DNA of 26,662 nt from CAZLMW01 sp964560875 (GTDB lineage: Bacteria; Myxococcota_A; UBA9042), in the NCBI GenBank assembly GCA_964560875.1, contig CAZLMW010000112.1:1-26662 (forward strand), written 5' to 3'. The notes under the pieces were generated by a model. That model was given only the letters and a program-made list of their open reading frames with translations, made no database searches and was not told the origin of the DNA. Positions 16,901 through 26,620 of this stretch are shown piece after piece. Numbering within the stretch: the first letter of the stretch is position 1; each line of letters opens with the position of its first letter. The position numbers were made by a program, and so were the translations under genes.

Positions 16901-19900
16901 CGACAAGAACCCGTGCACGACCGATGTCTGCGACAAGAAAGCCGGCTGCAAACAGACCGCCAACGCCAACGCGTGCGACGACGGCAACCTCTGTACGGTC
17001 GGCAGCAAGTGCGCCGCGAAGCTCTGTCAGAAGGGCAAGGCGAAAGACTGCAACGACAAGGACGCGTGCACGACCGACTTCTGCGACAAGGGCAACGGCA
17101 AGTGCGTCAACAAGCCGATCGTCGGCTGCGGGGGCAACTGCAAATCGACCAGCGACTGCAAGGACAACAACCCGTGCACCAACGATTCGTGCCTGACGGG
17201 TAAGTGCCTCTTCGAAAACAACACGCTGCCGTGCAACGACAACAACGTGTGCACCGTGAAGGACTCGTGCGCGTCCGGTTCGTGCGTTGGGCAGAAGAAC
17301 CCGTGCGGAGACAACAACCAGTGCACGACCGACACCTGCGACCCCGCGACAGGCTGCAAACACTCGGCCAACACCGTGCCGTGCAACGACGGCGACCAGT
17401 GCACCCAGGGCGACCAGTGCAACGGCGGTCTGTGCAAGTCCGGCAAGAAGAAGACCTGCAACGACAGCGACAACTGCACCACGGACTCGTGCAACGCGCA
17501 GACCGGCAAGTGCGTTTTCACCCCGGTCATCGGCTGCGGCGGCAACTGCAAGAAGACGGCGGACTGCCAAGACAACAACGTCTGCACCGACAACAGCTGC
17601 GTGGGCGGCAAGTGCAAGATCAGCAACAACGTCAAGGCGTGCGACGACAAGAACCCGTGCACGGCGATCGATAAATGCAGCAATGGCAAGTGTGGCGGCG
17701 GCGCGGGCGTGGACGTCAAGACGGTGGCCGGCAGCAGCTACGGCTACCAGGACGGCAGCGGCACCTCGGCGCGTTTCAAGAGCCCTTACGACGTCGTCTA
17801 CGAGCCCAAGACAGCCATGATCTACATCGCCGACACGACCAACCATCGCATTCGGCGGATGAACCAGGCCGGCAAGGTCGAAACCGTGGCCGGCAGCGGA
17901 TCGTCATCGCACAGCGACGGTGTCGGCACCAACGCGCGCTTCAACTACCCGCGCGGCATCGCGGCGGACAAGAGCGGCAACATCTACGTCGCCGACACGA
18001 ACAACCACCGCATCCGCAAGGTCGCCGCGAACGGTCTCGTGACCACCATCGCAGGCAGCGGTTCCTCGACCTGGGGCGACGGCCAGGGCACGTCCGCGCG
18101 CTTCGACTACCCGTACGGCATCACAGCGACCGCGGGCGGCACCTTGTACGTCGCAGGGCGCAACAGCCATCGCATTCGCCGCGTCACGCCCGACGGTAAC
18201 GTCACCACGCTCGCCGGCAGCAGCCCCGGCTACAAGGACGGCGTCGGCGCGCAGGCCCGCTTCTACAGCCCGCAGGACGTCGAGGTGTCGGCCGATGGCT
18301 TCGTCTACGTCGCCGACTACACGAACCACCGCATTCGCCGCGTCTCGCCCGCTGGCGTTGTCACAACCGTCGCCGGCACCACCCAGGGCTTCAAAGACGG
18401 CCCCGCGACCCTCGCACGACTCAATTCGCCCAAGGCGTTGGCCATCGACTCGGCGGGCAACCTCTTCTTCGCCGGGCTGGGCAACCGCCGCGTGCGCAAG
18501 ATCGATCCCAACGGTCTCGTTTCGACCGTGGCGGGCTCGGGCCAATCGGGCAGCAAGGACGGACCCGGCGCCATCGCGTCGTTCCAGCAGCTGATGGGCC
18601 TGGCCGTCGATCCGCAGGGCCGCATCTACGTCGCCGACGCCAGCACGCACCGCATCCGTCGCATCGTCGACACCACTGGCAACTGCGCGGTCAAGGGCAT
18701 CTGCTACGCGGCGGGCTCGGTCAACCCCGGCAACCCGTGCCAATACTGCAACGCCAAGGCCTCACAGACGAGCTGGAGCGTGCAGGGCAAGGGCGCTCCG
18801 TGCATCGACGGCGACCTGTGCAGCATCAAGGAGACGTGCGACGCCAAGGGCAGCTGCGTCGGCCAACCCAACGCCTGCGAGGACGGCAACAAGTGCACCA
18901 AGGACGCCTGCGACAAGGGCACCGGCGGCTGCTCCCACGCGCCGATCGTCGGCTGCGGCGGCTTCTGCAACGTGTCGGGCGACTGCAACGACGGCAACAC
19001 GTGCACCAACGACGCCTGCGTGTCGCACAAGTGCGTTTTCACAAACAACAGCAACTCCTGCGCATCCGGCGCCAAGTGCGGCGGTAAGGGCACCTGTTCG
19101 CTCGGTCAGTGCGTGATCTTCGATTTCGTCGAGGTCAGCACCGCCGCCGGCACCGGCTCATCCACCTTCCAGGACGGCCCCGTCAAGATCGCCAAGTTCG
19201 ACTACCCCGCCGGCACCGCCATCGACAACCAGGGCCGCGTGCTCATCGCCGATTCGCGCACCCACCGCATCCGCCGCATCAACAAGGGCAACGTGGAGAC
19301 CATCGCCGGCTCGGGCTCGAGCAGCTACGCCGACGGCATCGGCCTCAAGGCGCACTTCAACTACCCGTACGGGCTCGACGTCGACGCCAAGGGCACCATC
19401 TACGTCGCCGACCGCAACAACCACCGCATCCGCCGCGTCTCGTCCGTCGGCCTCGTCACAACCATGGCTGGCACCGGCTCCTCGAGCTTCCAGGACGGCG
19501 CAGGATCATCGGCGCGCTTCAGCTCCCCGACCGATGTCGCCGTGACCAAGGGCGGCGTTGTCTTCGTGGCCGACTCCAGCAACCACCGGATCCGGCGCGT
19601 TATCCCCGATGGCACCGTGACCACCGTCGCGGGCAGCGGCTCAGCCAAGTGGCAGGACGGCAAGGGCACCGCCGCATCGTTCAGCTACCCGACCGGCATC
19701 GACATCACCGGCAACGGCGAGCTCTTCGTCGCTGACCGCAACAACAGGCGCATCCGCCGCATCAGCCCCAGCGGCGATGTGACGACGGTCGCGGGCACGG
19801 GCGGCAGCAACTACGTCGACGGCCCGTCCAACAAGGCGCAGTTCAGCTATCCGCACGCCGTCGCGGTCGACAGTGGCGGTACGCTCTACGTCGGCGATCG

Positions 19901-22900
19901 CTACCGATTGCGGCGTATCAGTGTCGGCGGCGTGGTCAAGTCGCTGGCCGGCCAATCCGGCGGCGGTTTCAAAGACGGTGTTGGCCTCGAAGCGCGCTTC
20001 AACGACATCACCGGCGTCGCCGTGGACCGATTCGGCACCGTGTGGCTCGCCGACATGAACAACCATCGCATCCGACGCGTGCACGACACCAAGGACAACT
20101 GCGCGTTCAGCGACGGCTGCTACACGCCTGGCCAGACCTCGGCAACCAATACCTGCAAGGCCTGCGCGCCCAAACAATCGACGACGAAGTGGACCACCAA
20201 GGCCAACCAGGCCACGTGCGACGACGGCAAGGTCTGCACCGGCGAAGACGCGTGCGACACCAAGGGCGTCTGCGCGGGCGAAGCGCTGGTCTGCAACGAC
20301 GGCGACAAGTGCACCAAGGACTCGTGCGACGTCGCGGTCGGCGGCTGCAAGTTCGTGCCGATCATCGGCTGCGGCGGCAACTGCGAGACGGTCAAGCACT
20401 GCGACGACAGCAACGAGTGCACCAACGAAAAGTGCCTGCAGGGCAAGTGCGCGTACACCAACAACGCCAAGGACTGCAGCGTTGGCAAGGTCTGCGTGGC
20501 GCTCGGTTCCTGCGCGCTCGGCAAGTGCATCGTGGCAGACGCGACGACCGTCACCACCCTCGCCGGCAGCGGCAGCAACGGCTGGCAGGACGGCCCGCCC
20601 AAGACCGCGCGCTTCTACTCGCCGATGGGCATGGACGTCGATCCGAAGGGCCGCGTGCTCGTCGCGGACTACCAAAACCATCGCCTGCGCCGCATCGAGA
20701 CCGACGGCAAGGTCGTGACGGTCGCGGGCTCGGGCAGCTCGAGCTACAAGGACGGCGTCGGCACCGGCGCGCACCTGGGCTATCCGTGGGACGTGGCTTC
20801 TGACGCGAAAGGCACGATGTACGTGTCGTCGTACAACCACCACCGCATCCGCAAGATCTCGGCGGCCGGCATCGTCTCGACGTTTGCTGGCTCCGGCAGC
20901 AGCTCGTTCAAGGACGGGCAGGGCACCTCGGCGCGCTTCAACAGCCCGCGCGGTATCGCTTCGACAGGCGACGGCGTGGTCTACGTCGCCGACTACGGCA
21001 ACCACCGCATCCGCCGCATCCGGCCCGACCGCACCGTCACGACGCTCGCGGGCAGCGGCACGGCCCAGGCGCTTGACGGCATCGGTGCCAAGGCGCGCTT
21101 CCAGTACCCGTGGGGGCTCGATATCGACAGCGACGGCAACCTCTACGTGTGCAGCCAGCACAGCCGCAAGATTCGTCGCGTCACGCCCGAAGGCCAGGTC
21201 ACCACCATCGCGGGCAGCGGCAGCTCCGGTTACCTCGATGGGCCGGCGCTCAAGGCGCGCTTCACCAGCCCGTTGGACGTCGAAGTCGACGCGCAGGGCA
21301 ACGTCTACATCTCCGACCAGGGCAACCGCCGCATCCGCCGCCTGAGCACCAACGGCGTCGTGACCACCTTCGCCGGCAGCAACAACTCGGGCTACCTCGA
21401 CGGCCCCGCGTCCCTGGCGCGTTTCTCGTCCATCGCGGGCCTCGCCATCGACCACTTCGGCCGCGTCCTCGTCTCCGACCAGAGCACCCAGCGCATCCGG
21501 CGCGTGCACGACACGTCCAACAACTGCGAGATCGGCGGGCTTTGTTACACGGCCGGGCACGCCAACCCGCAAAACCCCTGCCAGCAATGCGACGCCGCCA
21601 AGAACAAGACCAGCTGGTCGGCGCGCGGCGACGGCGTGGGCTGCGACGACAACACGCTTTGCACTGTCAAAGAGACCTGCAAGTCCGGCAAATGCGGCGC
21701 CACCTCCAAGACATGCAACGACGGCGACAAGTGCACCAAGGACTCGTGCGACAAGGCGTCCGGTGCCTGCGTCTTCGCGCCCATCGTCGGCTGCGACGGC
21801 AACTGCAACAGCGCCAAGGATTGCGACGACTCCAACATCTGCACCGACGACCAGTGCCTCAAGGGCAAGTGCGTGCAGTCGTTCAACTCCAAGCCGTGCG
21901 ACTCGGGCAAGGTCTGCTCGGCCGGCGACTCCTGCGCGCTCGGCAAGTGCGTCCCCGGCGTCCAGGTCCTCGTCAGCACCGTCGCGGGCACCAGCCAACA
22001 GGGCTTCACCGACGGCAAGGGCACCATCGCCAAGTTGCGCGACCCCTGGGGCGTCGACGCGGACTCCGCCGGCAACCTCTACATCGCCGACCGCGGCAAC
22101 CACCGCATCCGCAGGCTCGACACCAAGGGCATCTTGAGCACGGTCGCGGGCTCGGGCAGCAGCACCTACAAGGACGGCATCGGCCAGGGCGCCAGCTTCA
22201 GCAACCCGTCCGATATCAGCGTCGACGCGGGCGGCAACCTCTTCATCGCGGACACAAGCAACCACCGAATCCGCAAGATGAACCCCAAGGGCGTCGTCTC
22301 CACCGTGACCAACGGCGGCGGCGGCTTCAAAGACGGGCCTGCCGGGCAAGCGAAATTCAGCTCCCCGGGCAGCCTCGTGTGGTCGCCGGGCAACGTCATC
22401 TTCGTGTCCGACACCAACAACCATCGTGTGCGTCGCATCGACAAGGACGGCACCGTCAGCACCCTCGCTGGTGGCAGCAACGGCTACAAGGACGGCAAGG
22501 GAGCCGCAGCGCGCCTGTATTACCCGTGGGGCATCGACATCGGGCCGCTCGGCAACCTCTACGTCGCCGACTCCTACAATCACCGCATCCGCCGCATCAC
22601 GCCCGACGGCACCGTGACCACCCTCGCAGGTTCGGGCAGCTCGTCCTTCCAAAACGGTGCCTACCTTAGCGCCCGCTTCAACTACCCCCGCGGCATCGCG
22701 GTGGACTCAGCCGGTCGCATCTTCGTCGGCGACACGAGCAACCAGCGGCTTCGCAAGCTCGAAGGCGGCGTGGTTTCGACCCTCGCGGGCGCTGGCGGCG
22801 GCTTCCAGGACGGTGTCGGCAGCTCGGCCCGCTTCTCCAACCCGTACGGCATCGCGGTCGACAAATACGGCAACATCTTTGTCGCCGACTACAGCAATCA

Positions 22901-25900
22901 CCGCGTCCGCCGCGTGCGCGACTCGAAGGACTCGTGCCTGATCGGCGGTCGGTGTTGGACGTCCGGCCAGCTCAACCCGGACAAGAAGTGCCAGTCGTGC
23001 GCCGCGGGCAAGTCCGCCACCACCTGGACGCAGCAGTCGGCCAACGCCAAGTGCAACGACGGCGACCTCTGCACAACGAAGGACACCTGCGACGCCAAGG
23101 GCGCGTGCAACGGCGCGGTGACCAAGTGCGATGACAACGACAAGTGCACGTCCGATTTCTGCGACAAGTCGACCGGCAGCTGTCGCGCGACCCCCATCGT
23201 GAAGTGCGGCGGCAACTGCACCGACAAGAGCCATTGCGACGACGGCAACCTCTGCACCGACGACGCGTGCATCAACCTCAAGTGCGCCACGACGTTCAAC
23301 GCCCAGCCGTGCAAGTCCGGCCGCGTCTGCTCGGTCGGCGATACGTGTTCGCAGGGCAAGTGCGTCGCGGGCCAGGAAGTGCTTGTCAGTCACGTCGCGG
23401 GTCATCCCAATGGCAGCCCCGGATTCGCGGACGCAAACGATCCCAAGCTCGCGAAGTTCCACCACATCTTCGGTCTCGACGTGGACGACAGCGGCAACGT
23501 GTTTGTCGCCGATTCGCAGAACAGCCGCATCCGGCGCGTCGCGTTCAACGGCGTCGTTTCCACCATCGCCGGCAACACCCAGGGCTGGGCGGACGGCATC
23601 GGGCTCGGCGCCAAGTTCAACTATCCGCACGACGTCGTTGTCGCGCCCGGAGGCGTGCTCTACGTCGCCGACACCAACAACAACCGCATCCGTCACATCG
23701 CCACCAACGGCACGGTGACGACGTTGGCCGGCGCCAGCGGAGGCTTCAAGGACGGCACCGGCACCGTCGCGCGCTTCAGCAATCCGCGCGGCATCGCGAT
23801 CAACCTTGGCGGCACATTGTACGTCGCGGACACGAGCAACAACCGCATCCGCCTCGTCTCGCCCAAGGGCGTCGTGACCACGCTCGCGGGCTCGGGCTAT
23901 GGCTACAAGGATGGCCCGGGCAGCTCGGCGCAGTTCAAGTCCCCGCGCGGGCTCGATGTCGACGCTTCGGGCAACGTGTATGTGGCCGATGAAAACAACT
24001 ACCGCATCCGCAAGGTCACGCCCGGCGGCGTTGTCTCCACCCTCGCGGGCTCGGGCAGCAGCAGCTACAAGGACGCGGTCGGCAAGCTCGCCGGCTTCAA
24101 CGGCCCACGCGGCATCTCCGTCGACCTCGCGGGCAACATCTGGGTCGGCGACTCGTCGCGCGTCCGCAAGATCGCACCCAACGGCATGGTGACCAGCATC
24201 GCCGGCGGTCTGGGCAACGCGAAACTCGAAACCGGACAGGTCGCCAACTTCAGCAACGTCTGGGCCGTCGCCGCTGACCGGCACGGTTACGTCTACACCG
24301 CCGAGTACACCGGCTACCGAATCCGCCGCGTGTGGGACAGCAAGAACAACTGCGAAATCGGCAAGCAGTGCTACGCCGCGGGCATCGTCAACAAGGGCAA
24401 CACCTGCCAGTTCTGCAACGCGGGCCAAGCCGACACCAAGTGGACGCTCAAGGGCAGCGGCGCCTCGTGCATCGACGACTCGCTGTGCACCGCCAAGGAC
24501 TCCTGCGACAGCAACGGCGTCTGCAATGGCAGCAAGACCAAGTGCGACGACGGCGACAAATGCACGGCCGACAGCTGCGACGCGGCGACCGGCGGCTGCA
24601 TCTTCAAGCCGATCATCGGCTGCGGAAACAACTGCGGTACGGCCAAGGATTGCGAGGACAACAACCTGTGCACCGACGACCTGTGCATCAGCGGCAAGTG
24701 CCAGTTCACGTTCAACGCCAAGCCGTGCAAGTCGGGCAAGACCTGCTCGGTCGGTGACACCTGCCACCAGGGCAAGTGCGTTGCCGGTGAAGCGGTCGGC
24801 GTGTCGACAGTCGCTGGTGATGGCAACAACGGCTTCAAGGACGGCGACGTCAAGACAGCGCGCTTCTACAACCCGTCGGGCATCGACGTGGCCGACGACG
24901 GCACGATCTGGGTCGCCGACGAGCAGAATCACCGCATTCGCAAGATCAGCGGCGGCAAGGTCGTCACGTTCGCGGGCTCTGGTGCGTCGTCGTTCGCAGA
25001 CGGCATCGGCCAGGGCGCCAAGTTCAACTACCCCGCCGATATCGCAATCGGGCCGAGCGGCGTGCTCTATGTGGCCGACCGCAACAACAACCGCATCCGC
25101 AAGATCGCGACTAACGGTACGGTTACGACCCTGGCCGGCCAGTCCAGCGGCGGCCACTCGGACGGCAAGGGTGCCGGCGCACGCTTCAACAACCCGTACG
25201 GGCTCGACGTCAACTCGCAGGGCGTGATCCTCGTCGCCGACACAAGCAACCACCGCATTCGCCGCGTCTATCCCAACGGCGACGTTGAAACGGTGGCGGG
25301 CAGCGGCTCCAGCACGTTCAAGGACGGCACCGGCATCCAGTCTTCGTTCAATTACCCGTACGATATCGCCGTCAACGCCGACGGCATCGCGTTCGTGGCC
25401 GACGCCAACAACCACCGCATCCGTCGCGTGACCCCAAGCGGCGTCGTGACCACCGTCGCGGGAACTGGCAGCTCATCGTTCCAGGACGGCGCGACAAGCG
25501 TTGCGCGCTTCAACTACCCGCGCGGCATCGCCATCGACAACGCCGGCAATATCTACGTGGGCGACAGCAGCAACAACCGCATCCGCCGCATCGCGCCAAA
25601 CAACGTGGTGTCGACGCTCGCTGGCTCCAACGGCGGGTTCACCGATGGCGTCGGCAGCAGCGCCCGGTTCAGCCAGCCGCGGGGTCTCGCTATCGACATC
25701 TACGGTCACATCTACGTCGCCGACCAGAGCAACCGCCGTATCCGCCAGGTGCGCAACAGCAAGGGCGCGTGCGAGATCGGCGGCAAGTGCTACGCGGCCG
25801 GGATCGCGAGCCCGTCGGACACGTGCAAGCAGTGCAACGCCGCCAAGAGCGACAAGGCATGGTCCGCCAAGACCGCCGGCACGTCGTGCGACGACGGCAA

Positions 25901-26474
25901 GCTCTGCACGCTCGACGACAAGTGCACAGCTGGCGGAACGTGCGGCGGCACCAAGCTCGCATGCCCCGATACGGGCGGCTGCGTGCTGCAAAAATGCCTC
26001 GCGACGACCGGTTCGTGCGAGTACGACTTCATCAACAACACGTGCAACGCGCAGCTTTGGACCAAGGCCAGCAACAGCCCCGGCTCGACCCTCGGCACGC
26101 TCCCCGGCAAGGCGGGCAAGTCGATCCGGATCCTGAAACTCGGCGTCTGCGGCGACTCCGACGGTGGCTCCGGCCCCAACCGCTTCAAGGCGGCCGGCGG
26201 CGGCATCAACTTCACCTGGGCGGCGGGCCGCACCCAGAGCTCGGCGGGCGCAGACCACTGGCTCGGCCTGACTCCCAGCCTCGGCGGCAGCGCGCGTGGA
26301 TGGGTCTACAAGGACGCTGTGTACAAAGCTGCAGCCGGCGCGTCGGTGACCATCACGTTCGACTACCACTTCGACTGGGACGGCCGGTACTGCGCACAGA
26401 AGGACATCGCGGGTGTGAGCTACAGCGATGCTGCAAGCACTGTGCGTGCATGGCTGATGTACACATATGATTAA
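16284..26474 (+). CDS. Main body of the giant lipoprotein: Cys-rich repeats and six NHL propellers
   Basis: The frame is open from 16284, but its genuine part begins near 16365 (TDGDVCTSGDACKTGKC), where the Cys-repeat pattern crosses over from the upstream frame. Its first 27 residues are Arg/Ala-rich shadow sequence without a signal peptide, so it is not an independent gene. DDxNPCTxDxC repeats run to about 17708. Six propeller units follow, each of six NHL repeats (AGSGS..DG..ARFNYPRGIA..G.IYVADTNNHRIRRV type), at 17709-18668, 19128-20081, 20544-21506, 21966-22916, 23379-24332 and 24795-25751. Cys-rich linkers separate them. The last 139 residues (26055-26471) form an unrecognised domain. 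Joined to the upstream part, the protein would be about 3775 residues. NHL propellers usually bind proteins or ligands; surface display follows from the lipobox. No enzymatic motif is visible. Confidence 0.85.
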   Translation: MRHATTKTRARSATPAKPPSARPARSRSTDGDVCTSGDACKTGKCSGQAKDPKVDCNDNNPCTEDVCDKKQGCLNKVISTKCDDGNPCTKDDTCVCGKCTGGKNTCGCQKDKDCASQEDGNACNGTLFCDTAKAPFSCKIDPKSVIKCPTDQNSACLINRCDKTKGSCKLHPRNEGGNCDADGSVCTQGDKCKGGVCQAGALQQCDDKNPCTTDVCDKKAGCKQTANANACDDGNLCTVGSKCAAKLCQKGKAKDCNDKDACTTDFCDKGNGKCVNKPIVGCGGNCKSTSDCKDNNPCTNDSCLTGKCLFENNTLPCNDNNVCTVKDSCASGSCVGQKNPCGDNNQCTTDTCDPATGCKHSANTVPCNDGDQCTQGDQCNGGLCKSGKKKTCNDSDNCTTDSCNAQTGKCVFTPVIGCGGNCKKTADCQDNNVCTDNSCVGGKCKISNNVKACDDKNPCTAIDKCSNGKCGGGAGVDVKTVAGSSYGYQDGSGTSARFKSPYDVVYEPKTAMIYIADTTNHRIRRMNQAGKVETVAGSGSSSHSDGVGTNARFNYPRGIAADKSGNIYVADTNNHRIRKVAANGLVTTIAGSGSSTWGDGQGTSARFDYPYGITATAGGTLYVAGRNSHRIRRVTPDGNVTTLAGSSPGYKDGVGAQARFYSPQDVEVSADGFVYVADYTNHRIRRVSPAGVVTTVAGTTQGFKDGPATLARLNSPKALAIDSAGNLFFAGLGNRRVRKIDPNGLVSTVAGSGQSGSKDGPGAIASFQQLMGLAVDPQGRIYVADASTHRIRRIVDTTGNCAVKGICYAAGSVNPGNPCQYCNAKASQTSWSVQGKGAPCIDGDLCSIKETCDAKGSCVGQPNACEDGNKCTKDACDKGTGGCSHAPIVGCGGFCNVSGDCNDGNTCTNDACVSHKCVFTNNSNSCASGAKCGGKGTCSLGQCVIFDFVEVSTAAGTGSSTFQDGPVKIAKFDYPAGTAIDNQGRVLIADSRTHRIRRINKGNVETIAGSGSSSYADGIGLKAHFNYPYGLDVDAKGTIYVADRNNHRIRRVSSVGLVTTMAGTGSSSFQDGAGSSARFSSPTDVAVTKGGVVFVADSSNHRIRRVIPDGTVTTVAGSGSAKWQDGKGTAASFSYPTGIDITGNGELFVADRNNRRIRRISPSGDVTTVAGTGGSNYVDGPSNKAQFSYPHAVAVDSGGTLYVGDRYRLRRISVGGVVKSLAGQSGGGFKDGVGLEARFNDITGVAVDRFGTVWLADMNNHRIRRVHDTKDNCAFSDGCYTPGQTSATNTCKACAPKQSTTKWTTKANQATCDDGKVCTGEDACDTKGVCAGEALVCNDGDKCTKDSCDVAVGGCKFVPIIGCGGNCETVKHCDDSNECTNEKCLQGKCAYTNNAKDCSVGKVCVALGSCALGKCIVADATTVTTLAGSGSNGWQDGPPKTARFYSPMGMDVDPKGRVLVADYQNHRLRRIETDGKVVTVAGSGSSSYKDGVGTGAHLGYPWDVASDAKGTMYVSSYNHHRIRKISAAGIVSTFAGSGSSSFKDGQGTSARFNSPRGIASTGDGVVYVADYGNHRIRRIRPDRTVTTLAGSGTAQALDGIGAKARFQYPWGLDIDSDGNLYVCSQHSRKIRRVTPEGQVTTIAGSGSSGYLDGPALKARFTSPLDVEVDAQGNVYISDQGNRRIRRLSTNGVVTTFAGSNNSGYLDGPASLARFSSIAGLAIDHFGRVLVSDQSTQRIRRVHDTSNNCEIGGLCYTAGHANPQNPCQQCDAAKNKTSWSARGDGVGCDDNTLCTVKETCKSGKCGATSKTCNDGDKCTKDSCDKASGACVFAPIVGCDGNCNSAKDCDDSNICTDDQCLKGKCVQSFNSKPCDSGKVCSAGDSCALGKCVPGVQVLVSTVAGTSQQGFTDGKGTIAKLRDPWGVDADSAGNLYIADRGNHRIRRLDTKGILSTVAGSGSSTYKDGIGQGASFSNPSDISVDAGGNLFIADTSNHRIRKMNPKGVVSTVTNGGGGFKDGPAGQAKFSSPGSLVWSPGNVIFVSDTNNHRVRRIDKDGTVSTLAGGSNGYKDGKGAAARLYYPWGIDIGPLGNLYVADSYNHRIRRITPDGTVTTLAGSGSSSFQNGAYLSARFNYPRGIAVDSAGRIFVGDTSNQRLRKLEGGVVSTLAGAGGGFQDGVGSSARFSNPYGIAVDKYGNIFVADYSNHRVRRVRDSKDSCLIGGRCWTSGQLNPDKKCQSCAAGKSATTWTQQSANAKCNDGDLCTTKDTCDAKGACNGAVTKCDDNDKCTSDFCDKSTGSCRATPIVKCGGNCTDKSHCDDGNLCTDDACINLKCATTFNAQPCKSGRVCSVGDTCSQGKCVAGQEVLVSHVAGHPNGSPGFADANDPKLAKFHHIFGLDVDDSGNVFVADSQNSRIRRVAFNGVVSTIAGNTQGWADGIGLGAKFNYPHDVVVAPGGVLYVADTNNNRIRHIATNGTVTTLAGASGGFKDGTGTVARFSNPRGIAINLGGTLYVADTSNNRIRLVSPKGVVTTLAGSGYGYKDGPGSSAQFKSPRGLDVDASGNVYVADENNYRIRKVTPGGVVSTLAGSGSSSYKDAVGKLAGFNGPRGISVDLAGNIWVGDSSRVRKIAPNGMVTSIAGGLGNAKLETGQVANFSNVWAVAADRHGYVYTAEYTGYRIRRVWDSKNNCEIGKQCYAAGIVNKGNTCQFCNAGQADTKWTLKGSGASCIDDSLCTAKDSCDSNGVCNGSKTKCDDGDKCTADSCDAATGGCIFKPIIGCGNNCGTAKDCEDNNLCTDDLCISGKCQFTFNAKPCKSGKTCSVGDTCHQGKCVAGEAVGVSTVAGDGNNGFKDGDVKTARFYNPSGIDVADDGTIWVADEQNHRIRKISGGKVVTFAGSGASSFADGIGQGAKFNYPADIAIGPSGVLYVADRNNNRIRKIATNGTVTTLAGQSSGGHSDGKGAGARFNNPYGLDVNSQGVILVADTSNHRIRRVYPNGDVETVAGSGSSTFKDGTGIQSSFNYPYDIAVNADGIAFVADANNHRIRRVTPSGVVTTVAGTGSSSFQDGATSVARFNYPRGIAIDNAGNIYVGDSSNNRIRRIAPNNVVSTLAGSNGGFTDGVGSSARFSQPRGLAIDIYGHIYVADQSNRRIRQVRNSKGACEIGGKCYAAGIASPSDTCKQCNAAKSDKAWSAKTAGTSCDDGKLCTLDDKCTAGGTCGGTKLACPDTGGCVLQKCLATTGSCEYDFINNTCNAQLWTKASNSPGSTLGTLPGKAGKSIRILKLGVCGDSDGGSGPNRFKAAGGGINFTWAAGRTQSSAGADHWLGLTPSLGGSARGWVYKDAVYKAAAGASVTITFDYHFDWDGRYCAQKDIAGVSYSDAASTVRAWLMYTYD
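16361..16373 (+). other. Frame-break junction within the giant lipoprotein gene
   Basis: Upstream the frame reads ...GTFKE ending at 16366; downstream the Cys-repeat frame resumes with GAC at 16371. Four bases (TACC) stand where a multiple of three is needed, so there is one extra base or two (modulo 3) are missing. In neighbouring repeats a DDGNxCTxDSC block follows a 'GxCxPGxxKxC' ending, and that block is absent here. This suggests loss or collapse of about one repeat block. Confidence 0.75.
17709..26054 (+). repeat. Six tandem units of six-NHL propeller plus Cys-rich linker
   Basis: Units begin at 17709, 19128, 20544, 21966, 23379 and 24795, with periods of 1419, 1416, 1422, 1413 and 1416 bp. 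Each has six NHL repeats, then a linker of cysteine motifs in a fixed order: C..GG.CY.AG, NPCQQCNA-like, CDDG.LCT, C.DGDKCT.DSC, PIIGCGGNC, DC.D.N.CT, and CSVGDTC..GKCV. The last linker is shorter and runs into the C-terminal domain. The nearly constant period and variable residue content suggest old duplications kept under structural constraint. Confidence 0.9.
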
Positions 26475-26620
26475 TGGGGCCAGCCCCATTACCCCGGATC
26501 AAAGGGGCAATGCATTTGATTATTGGGGCCAGCCCCAGGGCCCCGGATGGCATGGATTCAGGGGCCAGCCCCAGAGCCCCGGATCAAAGGGTGAGGCATT
26601 GATCTTTGGGGCCAGCCCCA
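26475..26620. repeat. Four copies of a GGGGCCAGCCCC hairpin repeat
   Basis: The imperfect palindrome GGGGCCAGCCCC occurs at 26476-26487, 26525-26536, 26561-26572 and 26608-26619, three of them flanked as T...A. Copies are followed by CCCCGGATCAAAGGGG or a variant, itself able to pair CCCC with GGGG. The first copy abuts the stop codon of the giant gene. No T tract follows, so a standard intrinsic terminator is unlikely; it resembles repetitive extragenic palindrome clusters. The rest of the flank to 26662 shows no gene. Confidence 0.8.

Noticed and set aside
19641..22652. A 1003-codon minus-strand open frame opposite the NHL propellers
   Set aside because: Its composition is Ala/Val/Arg/Asp-rich and periodic only because it mirrors the NHL repeats. 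Another such frame lies at 22707-25415. Both are shadows.
17709..26054. A CRISPR-like array, because of the regular repetition
   Set aside because: The repeats are degenerate, in frame, and far longer than CRISPR units. They encode NHL and Cys motifs throughout. No direct repeats of 25-40 nt with unique spacers are present.
26475..26620. The GGGGCCAGCCCC hairpins as an intrinsic terminator of the giant gene
   Set aside because: No T tract follows any copy. The multiple dispersed copies fit a repetitive extragenic element better.
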